Assembly (NCBI GenBank): GCA_963691835.1
Contig: OY829383.1
Span: forward strand, 3,162,001 to 3,226,000
Length of the DNA: 64,000 nucleotides
Source of the DNA: G963691835 sp963691835
GTDB taxonomy: Bacteria; Pseudomonadota; Alphaproteobacteria; Thalassobaculales; Thalassobaculaceae
Direction: 5' to 3'
Shown: positions 52,288-60,592 of the stretch, one piece after another
Layout of the letters: each line of letters opens with the position of its first letter
Position numbering within the stretch: the stretch's first letter is position 1
The notes under the pieces: generated by a model
What the model was told of the DNA's origin: nothing
Databases searched by the model: none
The model's input: only the letters and a program-made list of their open reading frames with translations
Program-made: the position numbers and the translations under genes

Positions 52288-52983
52288 ATGGCGAGCGCGT
52301 TTGACGCGATCCAACTACGGGTCGCCAAAGAGGGATATCCGTTCATCGCGGGCTTTGCCGTAGCAACGGCCGTGCTGTGGTCCGTAGCGGAGCCGGCCGG
52401 ACTTCTCGGGGTCGTTTTGACGGCATGGTGCGTCTACTTCTTCCGGGATCCAGAACGGGTCACCCAAACACGGCCCGGCCTTGTGACATCGCCCGCCGAT
52501 GGCGTGGTGCAGCTCATCGCGGAGGTGCCGCCCCCGCCCGATCTGGAAATGGGATCGGAACCGGTCATCCGGGTCAGTGTTTTCATGAACGTCTTCGACT
52601 GTCACGTGAACCGGATGCCTGTCGACGGCCGGGTGACCAAGTTGGTTTACAAGCCGGGCGCTTTCATGAATGCCGCGCTGGACAAGGCGAGTGAGGAGAA
52701 CGAGCGCCAACTGGTGGCCATGCAAGACAAGGAGGGCCGCAACCTCGCGATGGTCCAGATCGCAGGCCTCGTTGCCCGCCGGATCGTCTGCAAACTGCGT
52801 GAAGGTCAGCCGGTCCTGGCCGGTGAGCGTATGGGCCTGATCCGGTTTGGCAGCCGGGTGGACGTCTATCTTCCGGTCGGCGTGTTCCCGCTGGTGGCGA
52901 TCGGGCAGCGCTGCGTTGCGGGCGAGACCATTCTCGCCGACATGGTGTCCGGTGAGCCCGCACGGCAGGGGCAGGTTCGGTGA
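52288..52983 (+). CDS. psd: Phosphatidylserine decarboxylase proenzyme
   Basis: Makes phosphatidylethanolamine from phosphatidylserine. 231 residues, the short form. After a membrane segment (residues 15-50) come FFRDPERVTQTRPGLVTSPADGVVQ, VFMNVFDCHVNRMPVDGRV and the C-terminal autoprocessing site in MGLIRFGSRVDVYLP, where cleavage between Gly and Ser creates the pyruvoyl group. It overlaps pssA by 4 bases (GTGA). Confidence 0.95.
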   Translation: MASAFDAIQLRVAKEGYPFIAGFAVATAVLWSVAEPAGLLGVVLTAWCVYFFRDPERVTQTRPGLVTSPADGVVQLIAEVPPPPDLEMGSEPVIRVSVFMNVFDCHVNRMPVDGRVTKLVYKPGAFMNAALDKASEENERQLVAMQDKEGRNLAMVQIAGLVARRIVCKLREGQPVLAGERMGLIRFGSRVDVYLPVGVFPLVAIGQRCVAGETILADMVSGEPARQGQVR

Positions 52984-53822
52984 GCGACACCTCGAAACGC
53001 AAAGCCCCCGCGGCGACGGAACGCTTGCGCCGTAGGAGGCGCCGGGTCCGCATCACGTCGGTCACGGCGCAGATCCCGAACATGCTGACGGTTTTGGCAC
53101 TCTGCGCAGGGCTATCGTCGGTCCGCTACGCGTTGATGGAACGGTGGGAAGAGGCCGTCGTGGCCGTGGCCGTGGCCGCCGTGCTTGATGCGCTCGATGG
53201 CCGTATGGCGCGCTTGCTGAAGCAGACCAGCAAGTTCGGTGCGGAACTGGATAGCCTGTCGGACTTCGTCGCGTTCGGTGTGGCGCCTGGGTTGGTGCTG
53301 TTTCTGTGGAGTGTTTCGGAACTCGATCCGTTCGGATGGATCGCCGTCCTGATCTACGCCACCTGCATGGCTTTGCGGCTGGCGCGGTTCAACACGGCGA
53401 CCGACGATCCAGACATGCCGCCGTTCGCTTACCGGTTCTTCGTAGGCGTGCCTGCACCCGCCGCCGCCGGAATTGCCCTTTTGCCCATACTGCTCTCCGT
53501 CACGTTCGAAGAGACCTGGAGCAAGGAACCTTTGCTGGTTGCCGGATGGCTCGTGATCACGGCGTTATTGATGGTCAGCCGCCTGCCGACTTACTCCTTC
53601 AAGGGGACCCGCCTGCCGCAAAGTCTTGTGATGCCCCTCTTGGTGGCCACTGGCGGCGTCGCTATGGCGATGACCGTGGCGCCTTGGCAAACGCTGACGG
53701 GAATCGTCTTGGCATATGTTGCAACGATTCCGATCTCCTGCCGGAGCTATCTCCGCCTGAAGCGCTTGTCCGCGTCTTCTCCGAAGGCCGCTGAGCCCGA
53801 AGACCCGAAATCAAAGGACTGA
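52980..53822 (+). CDS. pssA: CDP-diacylglycerol--serine O-phosphatidyltransferase
   Basis: Makes phosphatidylserine from CDP-diacylglycerol and serine in the inner membrane. 280 residues, about eight helices. The CDP-alcohol phosphotransferase motif is VLDALDGRMARLLKQTSKFGAELDSLSDF. The GTG start overlaps the psd stop, so the two enzymes of PE synthesis are co-translated. The C-terminus is a short charged tail. Confidence 0.93.
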   Translation: MSDTSKRKAPAATERLRRRRRRVRITSVTAQIPNMLTVLALCAGLSSVRYALMERWEEAVVAVAVAAVLDALDGRMARLLKQTSKFGAELDSLSDFVAFGVAPGLVLFLWSVSELDPFGWIAVLIYATCMALRLARFNTATDDPDMPPFAYRFFVGVPAPAAAGIALLPILLSVTFEETWSKEPLLVAGWLVITALLMVSRLPTYSFKGTRLPQSLVMPLLVATGGVAMAMTVAPWQTLTGIVLAYVATIPISCRSYLRLKRLSASSPKAAEPEDPKSKD

Positions 53823-53832
53823 CGGAGCGGCC

Positions 53833-54438
53833 ATGCTCGACGCGGCGATGCGGAAGATCATTGACCCGCCGCTGGACCGGATTGGCCTTGGTGCCGCCAG
53901 GATGGGCCTGTCCCCCAACGCGGTAACCGTCATTGGCTTTTTTGTCGGCATGGCGGCCGTCCCGGCCCTAGCGTTCCAAAACTATGGATTGGCCTTGGCG
54001 TTGATCCTGGTGAATCGGTTCTGCGATGGCTTGGACGGCGCGGTCGCCCGCCATTCCCGTGTGTCCGATCTGGGCGGTTATCTGGATATCGTACTGGACT
54101 TCATATTCTACTCAGCCGTGGTTTTTGGCATGGCGCTGGGCCGGCCCGAAGATGCCGTCGCTGCCACCTTTCTGGTGTTCAGTTTCATGGGGACGGGATC
54201 GTCGTTTCTGACCTTCTCGATCATCGCAGCCAAACGTGGGGTGACCACGGAGGTGAGGGGGCGCAAGTCCTTCTACTATCTGGGTGGATTGACCGAGGGG
54301 ACGGAGACCATCGGCCTGTTCGTCGCGTTCTGCCTGTTTCCCGAGTGGTTTGCCCTGATGGCATGGGTCTTCGGCGGGCTTTGTTGGTTAACCACCGCAA
54401 CACGCATCGCGGAGGCCCACTCGGCCTTTCGGGACTGA
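53833..54438 (+). CDS. CDP-alcohol phosphatidyltransferase family protein
   Basis: A 201-residue membrane enzyme with the motif CDGLDGAVARHSRVSDLGGYLDIVLDF, which keeps all the conserved Asp and Gly residues. N-terminus LGLSPNAVTVIGFFVGM-like (MGLSPNAVTVIGFFVGMAAVP) is typical. It lies 10 bases after pssA and probably in the same operon. It could make phosphatidylglycerol phosphate, another phospholipid, or an inositol lipid; the acceptor cannot be read from the sequence. An extra such enzyme beside pssA suggests a specialised lipid. Confidence 0.88.
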   Translation: MLDAAMRKIIDPPLDRIGLGAARMGLSPNAVTVIGFFVGMAAVPALAFQNYGLALALILVNRFCDGLDGAVARHSRVSDLGGYLDIVLDFIFYSAVVFGMALGRPEDAVAATFLVFSFMGTGSSFLTFSIIAAKRGVTTEVRGRKSFYYLGGLTEGTETIGLFVAFCLFPEWFALMAWVFGGLCWLTTATRIAEAHSAFRD

Positions 54439-54581
54439 TGCCGGTTCATGCGATGCGGCCGCATCCCCCGTCCTGATAGGGGCGGGACGCTTGCGGGCGT
54501 TCCCCGCTGAGGCTATACAGCCGCCGACCGTGCCGGGTCCTGCCCGGCCTGATTTATCCTCCGTCACAAAGGACCGACGCC

Positions 54582-54998
54582 ATGGAGCGCACTTTCTCCA
54601 TCATCAAGCCCGACGCCACCACACGGAACCTGACCGGCGCGATCAACAAGATGATCGAGGACTCGGGCCTCCGGATCGTCGCGCAGAAGCGGCTCATGCT
54701 GTCGCTCGCGCAAGCTCAGGCGTTCTACGCGGTCCACTCGGAGCGGCCGTTCTACGATGAGCTGACGGAGTACATGAGCTCGGCCCCTGTTGTGGTGCAG
54801 GTTCTTGAGGGCGAGAACGCGATTGCCAAGTACCGTGAGGTCATGGGCGCCACCAACCCCGCGGAAGCTGCCGACGGCACCATCCGAAAGGTCCATGCGC
54901 TCAGCATCGGCGAGAACTCGGTCCATGGCTCCGACGCGCCGGAGACGGCTGCCGAAGAGATCGCCTTCTTCTTCTCCGGCATCGAGATGGTGGGCTAA
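54582..54998 (+). CDS. ndk: Nucleoside diphosphate kinase
   Basis: Balances NTP pools by transferring the gamma-phosphate through a His. 138 residues, normal length. MERTFSIIKPDATTRNL at the N-terminus, VVVQVLEGENAIAKYREVMGATNP, and the active-site GENSVHGSDAPETAAEEIAFFF. A rho-independent terminator follows. Confidence 0.97.
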   Translation: MERTFSIIKPDATTRNLTGAINKMIEDSGLRIVAQKRLMLSLAQAQAFYAVHSERPFYDELTEYMSSAPVVVQVLEGENAIAKYREVMGATNPAEAADGTIRKVHALSIGENSVHGSDAPETAAEEIAFFFSGIEMVG

Positions 54999-55026
54999 CC
55001 GCCGCCCCTCCTGCATAACGACCGAT

Positions 55027-55054
55027 AAGGGCCCCCTCGCCGGGGTCCTTTTCT
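55027..55054 (+). terminator. Rho-independent terminator of ndk
   Basis: Stem AAGGGCCCC / GGGGTCCTT (55027-55035 and 55042-55050, one G-T wobble) with a 6-base loop and then TTCTT. It ends at the stop codon of the convergent glycosyltransferase-like gene. Confidence 0.75.
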
Positions 55055-56319
55055 TATGCGGTCCCTTCGGCCTTGGACTTCCAATCGAGGAAGTGCGGGC
55101 GATGCTCAAAGAAGCTGTCGGCGATGCGCGTGTGCTCGGAGGCCAGGGAATAAAAAACTGCACCCTGGAGCTGGTTCTGGGGGATGTTCTTGATGTTCCG
55201 TTCGAACACCTGCCCCATGGTCACGAAGTTCTTCTGGGATTCCGGGTCTTTGACCGGCTCTCCGTCGAGGAAGCGGATCAGATCCAGGGCCCCGTCGCGG
55301 AGTTCCTCGGGCGTGTTCTCAATGACCTCGATGCCGTTCTCCGTGAACTGATCGGTCATGGTCAACATCGGCGCGCCCAGGCGAAGGAAGTCCTGGTAGG
55401 TCATCTCCTCTCCGGTCTGACGTGACCGGAATCGCTTCAACATGAAGATATCCTCCGGTCTTGGCTCGCGGGCGAGATCTGGCACCACGTTCGCCAGCAG
55501 CATGGGTTTCCGGAAACCCCGCAGGATGGCCTCCGGTCCTGAAAGCTGCATGATGCCGACCGTGCACCGGCCGCACATATAGACGTCCATCCAGGTGCCG
55601 TGCTGCTGGAGGTGTGGGATATCCACGACTCGTTCGTGGGTACGGGTCAGTTTCGGTGACGTCTTGTCCCCGATCCGAAACACCCAGTAGCCGTTCTCCA
55701 CCAGCGCATCGATGGCAAGGTGGTAGGCATTGACGTCCGCGCACCTGAAGGAATGGTGGGTCATGAAGCTGGCGTAGCCGGTGTCCCGCACGTGCAGGAG
55801 CGCGATCGGCGCGTCTTCCGGGACGCCGAGGCTCTCAAGCCAAGGCTCACCTTGCGCCTTCAGCCGCGGTGACAGCTCGAACGGGGCGATCTGCCCGCCT
55901 CGCCGGGTGAAATCGGAGAAGAACGCGTAGAGAGTCTCCGGCGACATCACCAGAAAATCGAAGGCGTCGAACTGAAGAAGCCCGTGGTGGAGGTAGCCCA
56001 GCTTGACGATGTTCTGTTCGGTCGTTTCCAGGTGTTCGATGTTCGGGCCAACGACCTCGAACACGCTTCTGTTCGCGTAAAGATGCTCCATCGTCCCCGT
56101 GACGATCAGGATTTGGTCGTAGTTCTTCCCGAACATGGAATTGACGAACATCGTCTCGATCGCCGCGTGTCCGATCCGCACGGCTTGGGCGATGATGTAA
56201 ACAAGGGTCCGCTTGTTCGGATGCAGCTTTGGCGCGATCAGGGCCGCGAGTCGTTTGATGTTCTCCGCGCTCAACATCTCTTTGAGCGCTTCGGGAGAGA
56301 TCTGCTGCACACCACTCAT
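55054..56319 (-). CDS. TIGR04372-type putative glycosyltransferase (copy 2)
   Basis: A 421-residue cytoplasmic protein. The C-terminal half resembles the TIGR04372 group of putative glycosyltransferases found in surface-carbohydrate loci: YASFMTHHSFRCADVNAYHLAI, ENGYWVFRIGDK, WMDVYMCGRCTVGIMQLSGPEAILRGFRKPMLLANVVP and NTPEELRDGALDLIRFLDG. The N-terminal 100 residues (MSGVQQISPEALKEMLSAEN, AQAVRIGHAAIETMFVN) are shared with the neighbouring gene. It is a tandem paralogue of the gene at 56399, 79 bases downstream of it. No sugar-nucleotide genes lie nearby. Donor and acceptor unknown. Confidence 0.72.
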   Translation of the reverse strand: MSGVQQISPEALKEMLSAENIKRLAALIAPKLHPNKRTLVYIIAQAVRIGHAAIETMFVNSMFGKNYDQILIVTGTMEHLYANRSVFEVVGPNIEHLETTEQNIVKLGYLHHGLLQFDAFDFLVMSPETLYAFFSDFTRRGGQIAPFELSPRLKAQGEPWLESLGVPEDAPIALLHVRDTGYASFMTHHSFRCADVNAYHLAIDALVENGYWVFRIGDKTSPKLTRTHERVVDIPHLQQHGTWMDVYMCGRCTVGIMQLSGPEAILRGFRKPMLLANVVPDLAREPRPEDIFMLKRFRSRQTGEEMTYQDFLRLGAPMLTMTDQFTENGIEVIENTPEELRDGALDLIRFLDGEPVKDPESQKNFVTMGQVFERNIKNIPQNQLQGAVFYSLASEHTRIADSFFEHRPHFLDWKSKAEGTA

Positions 56320-56398
56320 TCACGGCGTTCCAGTTTGGGTGATTGCTTGTCCGCCGAATGGCCCGAAGGTCTCCGCAACGACGAGGCCGAGATGTGAG

Positions 56399-57670
56399 CT
56401 ATCCGGCCGGCTGATCCTCGTCCGCATCCTTCCAATCCAGGAACCCGGGCCGGTGATCGAAGAAGCTGTCCGCCATCCGCGCGTGTTGGGAGGCGAGCGA
56501 ATAGTAGACTTGCCCTTTGGCCTGCTGGTTTGGGATTGATGCCACATAGTCCTGGAACGCCCGGCCCATGACGATGAACTTCTCTTGCATGTCCGGGTCG
56601 CGCGGTGGCTCTCCGTCCAGGCAACGCAGCATGTCGAGGGTCGCGTCCCGGAGTTCCTCGGGTGTGTTTTCGATGACTTCGATCCCCGCCTGTTCGTACT
56701 GATCCGACATGGTCAGAAGCGGGGCGCCTTTTTCAAGGTACGCCTCGTAGGTCATGTCTTCCCCGGTTTCCTTGGAAACGAAGCGCTTCATCAACCAGAG
56801 CTCTCGCGGGAACGGGTCTCGCGCAAGATCGGGTACGACATTGGCGAGCAACATCGGCTTCCGGAATCCGCGCACGATGACTTCCGGCCCGGACAACTGG
56901 ACGATGCCGAAATCGCACCGGCCGCACATATAGACATCCATCCAGTTCGCGTGGCCCGCACGGTGGGGAATGTCCACGGCCTGCTCGCTCGGGTGCTCCA
57001 ACGGCGGGGACGTCTTGTCGCCGATCCGGAAAACCCACCAGCCCCGCTCGATCAGCGCATCGATCGCAAGATTATAATTCTTCACGTCGGCGCATCGATA
57101 GAAGTGGTGGGTCATGAAGCTCGCGTATCCACGATCCCGGACGTGCAAGAGAGCGATCGGCGCGTCTTTCGGAACGCCAAGTCCCTCTAGCCAGGCGTCC
57201 CCTAACGCGTTCAGACGAGGAGACAATTCAAAGGGCCGTATCTCTCCGCCTGCGCGGGTGTGAGCGGAGAACTGCGCATACAGCGTTTCCGGCGACATGA
57301 TCAGCAGGTCAAACCGGTCGAACCGCATCAGTCCGTGATGGAGATAGCCGAGCATCACGACGCTTTCCTCGCCCGTTTCCACATGGACGACGTTGGGCCC
57401 GAGGATCTCAAAAACACTTCTGTTCGCGTAGAGATGCTCCAGCGCGCCGGTGATGATCAGAATCTGGTCGTATTTGTCCTCGAACAGGGACTTCACAATC
57501 ATCGACTCCGCCGCGGAATGTCCGATCCGGACCGCTTGGGCGATGATGTAGACAAGGGTCTTCTTGTTGGTGCCGAGCTTTGGCGCAATCAGGCCGGCCA
57601 GCTTCTTCATGTTCTCGGCACTCAGCATTTGCTGAAGCGCCTCCGGCGATATCTGCTGCACACCGCTCAT
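56399..57670 (-). CDS. TIGR04372-type putative glycosyltransferase (copy 1)
   Basis: A 423-residue paralogue of the gene at 55054, alignable end to end without large gaps: MSGVQQISPEALQQMLSAEN at the start, YASFMTHHFYRCADVKNYNLAI, ERGWWVFRIGDKTSPP, WMDVYMCGRCDFGIVQLSGPE and NTPEELRDATLDMLRCLDG. The ATG at 57670 is chosen because it matches the paralogue start; the frame is open to 57733. The C-termini both end in HRPxFLDWK. A recent tandem duplication is likely, with enough divergence for separate roles. Family call is by recognised phrases only. Confidence 0.72.
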   Translation of the reverse strand: MSGVQQISPEALQQMLSAENMKKLAGLIAPKLGTNKKTLVYIIAQAVRIGHSAAESMIVKSLFEDKYDQILIITGALEHLYANRSVFEILGPNVVHVETGEESVVMLGYLHHGLMRFDRFDLLIMSPETLYAQFSAHTRAGGEIRPFELSPRLNALGDAWLEGLGVPKDAPIALLHVRDRGYASFMTHHFYRCADVKNYNLAIDALIERGWWVFRIGDKTSPPLEHPSEQAVDIPHRAGHANWMDVYMCGRCDFGIVQLSGPEVIVRGFRKPMLLANVVPDLARDPFPRELWLMKRFVSKETGEDMTYEAYLEKGAPLLTMSDQYEQAGIEVIENTPEELRDATLDMLRCLDGEPPRDPDMQEKFIVMGRAFQDYVASIPNQQAKGQVYYSLASQHARMADSFFDHRPGFLDWKDADEDQPAG

Positions 57671-57992
57671 CGACGGATCCTCGCTTCCAGGCTGCGTAAA
57701 AGAAGTCTCCGCGCTAACTCCGACCGGTGTCAAATCGTCTGAAATTCAAGACAAAATGCTGTTTTGGCAGAGCGCATTGTCCCCTAGGGACTCTGTGTGC
57801 CCTCCAGACAGCGCCGCGTTAAGACGACCGAATCCGCTGATGAGACGGCTAGAGCCATAGCGCTTCGAACGGAAGCCGTGCGGAACCCGAATGATGAAAG
57901 TTGTGTTTTGGTGATACCAGTTTTGATTGGCGCCCTTATATTCAGGACAGCGGGTTTGATGTTGACCGATCTAAACGCGACAGTGGGGGACA
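57671..57992. other. Intergenic region with no convincing gene
   Basis: 322 bases between the divergent glycosyltransferase-like pair and the small gene at 57993. A 72-codon frame (57797-58015) exists but overlaps the next gene and lacks a family signature. Promoters for both directions should lie here; none could be pinned down. Confidence 0.4.
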
Positions 57993-58286
57993 ATGGCTCT
58001 GATCCTCGGGTATGAGGTGCAGGTGAAACGGGGCAGCAAATGGGAAACCATCTCGCGCTACGACCCGGATGACCGGCTGCAGGCCCAAAAGGTTTTCAAG
58101 TCTCCCGTGAACGACCCGTCCATCACCGGAATTCGATGGGTGATGGAAAAAATGTCGGATGATGGGGCATTTCGAACCCGTCCGTTGGGTTTTCGGTGGA
58201 TGAATTCCGATAGCACTGAATCAAAAGGAGCCAGTGCGAAACCGGCGACAGAGAAGCACGGCTTAAAGGGCGCGAAGAGGCGTTAG
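57993..58286 (+). CDS. Small hypothetical protein
   Basis: A 97-residue basic protein, not recognised. The N-terminal 60 residues look folded (LILGYEVQVKRGSKWETISRYDPDD, AQKVFKSPVNDPSITGIRWVMEK); the C-terminus is low-complexity and Lys/Ala-rich (SKGASAKPATEKHGLKGAKRR). The ATG is preceded by GTGGGGGACA. No membrane helix. It stands alone, divergent from the glycosyltransferase-like pair. Confidence 0.6.
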   Translation: MALILGYEVQVKRGSKWETISRYDPDDRLQAQKVFKSPVNDPSITGIRWVMEKMSDDGAFRTRPLGFRWMNSDSTESKGASAKPATEKHGLKGAKRR

Positions 58287-58588
58287 AGTATGGCTCCAAG
58301 TCCCCAAGATGGCGGGCGTGCATCCTCTGCCAAGGTTCCGAATGCAGCCAACCGGAGCCGCACCGACAAACGTTAAAGTGGGCCAGATTAGACGTTCGCC
58401 GACATCGGGTGCGGTCTACCCGCATCAGATCCGGTCCGGTCGGCGGCGGCCAAGCCAGGTTCTCCTCCGATCTGATTAATCCGGGTTTCGGAAGCACCAG
58501 TCTCCGTGACCGCGGCAAGGTGAAGCTGAAGGGCACCGCCAAAGCGGTTACCCTTCACGCTTGCTGATCTGCTTCAGGCGGTCTCGGT
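58287..58588. other. Intergenic region, nothing recognised
   Basis: 302 bases between the small gene and the convergent MCP gene. A 139-codon minus-strand frame overlaps it but is Arg/Pro/Ser-rich and lacks any family pattern. No tRNA, strong hairpin or IS remnant seen. Confidence 0.4.
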
Positions 58589-59740
58589 TCAGGCAACCGA
58601 ACGCGCACTGTCCAAGAACTCGTCCACGATCAGCCTCAGCTTCTCCGATTGTACGGACAGCTCGCCTGCCGCCCCATTTACTTCGGTTGCCGAGGCGCCG
58701 GTCTCCTGCGCGCCTCTGGTGACTTCGGCGATGTTGGATGTCACTTCCGCTGTTCCGTCCGAGGCTTGTTCGATGTTGCGGGCGATTTCCTGAGTGGCGG
58801 CGGATTGCTCCTCCACCGCCGCGGAAACCGCGGAGTTCGCATCGTTGATCGTCTGGACCTGATTGGCGATGTCCCGGATGCTTGAGACGGTGGACTCCGT
58901 TGCATCTCGAATGCTGTCGACGTAGCCGCTGATCTCGCCCGTTGCTTCGCTGGTTTGGTTCGCCAGTGCTTTCACCTCGTTGGCGACCACCGCAAACCCC
59001 TTACCCGCCTCTCCTGCTCGGGCGGCTTCAATGGTCGCATTCAGGGCGAGGAGGTTTGTCTGCTCGGAGATGTCCCGGATGATGGCCAGAGCGCTGACGA
59101 TATTCCTGGTCGCACTCTCCAGGAGTCCGATGCGCTCGACCACATCCGTAGCCCGATCGGCCGCTTCGTTGGCAATGCGCGATGCATTGGTGACCTGCCC
59201 GCTTATCTTGGTGATGGACGAGGACAGCTCTTCTGAGGCCGAAGCAACCGTCTGCACGTTCACTGCAGCTTGCTCAGCGGCGGCAGCAACAGAGGCGGAC
59301 CGGACGCTGGTGTCGTTGGCGATCCCTTGCATCGTCTCGGAAAACGACGTGAGTTCCGTGGCCGCTGAGGCGACCGTATCGACGACCGTTGCGACAGTGG
59401 ACTCAAAGCCCGCTGTGACGGCCTGAAAGGCCTTCACTTTGTGTTCCATCGCCTCCAGAGCGCCATTTACGGTCCGGGATGCGGACAGAAAGTCACCCTG
59501 CATGCTCGTTTCAATGATCTTGCGGTAATAGTTGTTTTCGCTCACCGAAGCCATGCACGCCGAAGACTCACGTACATAGGCGTCACACCGGTCGACCAAG
59601 TCATTGATCGCGTGAAGCAGTTCCGCCACGTCGTCGCTGCCCGAGATCTCTGTCAATCGCGCATCGAAGTTTCCGGCTGCCATTTCCCGAACGATTGGCA
59701 GTGCAGACTTGATCCGGGCATTTCCATTCAGTCCGAACAT
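58589..59740 (-). CDS. Cytoplasmic methyl-accepting chemotaxis protein
   Basis: A 383-residue soluble chemoreceptor with no membrane helix. The N-terminal 110 residues resemble a HAMP-like or cytoplasmic input module (IVREMAAGNFDARLTEISGSDD). The signalling hairpin tip is IRDISEQTNLLALNATIEAARAGEAGKGFAVVANEVKALANQT, which should bind CheA/CheW. Ala- and Glu/Gln-rich heptads flank it. It starts 3 bases after the PAS protein stop, so the pair probably forms a split Aer-type receptor for energy taxis. Confidence 0.92.
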   Translation of the reverse strand: MFGLNGNARIKSALPIVREMAAGNFDARLTEISGSDDVAELLHAINDLVDRCDAYVRESSACMASVSENNYYRKIIETSMQGDFLSASRTVNGALEAMEHKVKAFQAVTAGFESTVATVVDTVASAATELTSFSETMQGIANDTSVRSASVAAAAEQAAVNVQTVASASEELSSSITKISGQVTNASRIANEAADRATDVVERIGLLESATRNIVSALAIIRDISEQTNLLALNATIEAARAGEAGKGFAVVANEVKALANQTSEATGEISGYVDSIRDATESTVSSIRDIANQVQTINDANSAVSAAVEEQSAATQEIARNIEQASDGTAEVTSNIAEVTRGAQETGASATEVNGAAGELSVQSEKLRLIVDEFLDSARSVA

Positions 59741-59743
59741 GTC

Positions 59744-60277
59744 TCACACTCCCAGATTGAACATAAGTTCGTTGAATTCCTTGCCTTCGCCCTGGAGAAG
59801 GTCCGCGACAATCCGTTCTCCGGCCGCCAAACCGTCCTTTGGCGACGACGCAGCCTTCTCTGCCTTCAGCAGCCGGTCGTAGAGGGGGATGATATGGTTC
59901 TCCAGAACGTCTCGCCTGGGGGCTCTCCGGTTGCTGTGATAGCCGAGGATGTTGCCGTCCACGTCCCGGCTCGGGGTGACATGCGCAAGAACCCAGTAAT
60001 GGTCTCCGTTCTTCGCCCGGTTGTTCACATAGGCAAAGATCTCACGGCCGGACTGAATGGTATCCCAAAGCAGCTTGAAGACCGTGCGCGGCATCTCGGG
60101 GTGCCGAATGATGTTGTGCTGTTTGCCAATGCACTCATGCGGCTCGTAGCCGGCAAACTTGAAGAACGTTCGGTTTCCGTAGCGGATTTTCCCGTCCGGA
60201 TCGGTCTTGGTGACGATGATCTCGGCTGGATCCATCATTTGTTCGTGACGGGTCAGGCTTTGGTTGGCTCCGTACAT
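59744..60277 (-). CDS. Aer-like PAS-domain protein
   Basis: A 177-residue protein with one PAS domain over about residues 15-120. IIVTKTDPDGKIRYGNRTFFKFAGY and CIGKQHNIIRHPEMPRTVFKLLWDTIQ, then NRAKNGDHYWVLAHVTP, are the Aer-type phrases that bind FAD in aerotaxis receptors. The rest is a helical tail without membrane or MCP segments. The MCP gene follows after 3 bases. Aer proteins usually carry both parts in one chain, so here the sensor and output are separate. Confidence 0.9.
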   Translation of the reverse strand: MYGANQSLTRHEQMMDPAEIIVTKTDPDGKIRYGNRTFFKFAGYEPHECIGKQHNIIRHPEMPRTVFKLLWDTIQSGREIFAYVNNRAKNGDHYWVLAHVTPSRDVDGNILGYHSNRRAPRRDVLENHIIPLYDRLLKAEKAASSPKDGLAAGERIVADLLQGEGKEFNELMFNLGV

Positions 60278-60538
60278 GCGCGTTACCCCTCCAACTTAGT
60301 GCCCTGGCGCATCGGCCAGCCAAAAGACGTTGATGGGATTGTTGCTTATAAAAACAGTCTGCTCAGTGATCTATGTCAATTTGTGAAGTAGAATCGTCCG
60401 ACGGGCTGGAAAAGAGAGATTTCTGTTCCGTTTTTACAGGAATAATTCTGAGAGAGTTCGGTTAATTTTTTGTTTACCATACCGTCATGGCGGATCTTTA
60501 AGCGCCATGATGTCTGATTTTACTTAAGGGAATTCGAT
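60278..60538. promoter_or_regulatory. AT-rich divergent region with an 8-bp dyad
   Basis: This gap between the PAS gene and the cyclic-nucleotide-binding gene is AT-rich (TTAATTTTTTGTTTAC near 60465). An inverted repeat TCATGGCG / CGCCATGA (60485-60492, 60503-60510) with a 10-base spacer could be an operator or the base of a leader hairpin for the plus-strand gene. Confidence 0.4.
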
Positions 60539-60592
60539 ATGATTGGAATTTTAGGCAAATTTATATTGTTAACAGGACAGCCACACGTATGA
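60539..60592 (+). CDS. Possible 17-residue leader ORF coupled to the cyclic-nucleotide-binding gene
   Basis: An ATG at 60539, 7 bases after a clear AAGGGA ribosome site, encodes MIGILGKFILLTGQPHV and stops at a TGA that overlaps the next ATG as ATGA. The downstream gene has a weaker and more distant AGGA. The peptide may be a translational-coupling leader rather than a functional product. Confidence 0.4.
   Translation: MIGILGKFILLTGQPHV

Noticed and set aside
57797..58015. 72-codon frame
   Set aside because: Overlaps the better-supported start at 57993 and has no recognisable pattern.
58123..58542. 139-codon minus-strand frame
   Set aside because: Antisense to the small gene at 57993 and of shadow-like composition.
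59741..59743. Frameshift joining PAS and MCP proteins
   Set aside because: Each has a sensible start and stop, and the 3-base gap looks like a normal operon junction; kept as a split receptor.
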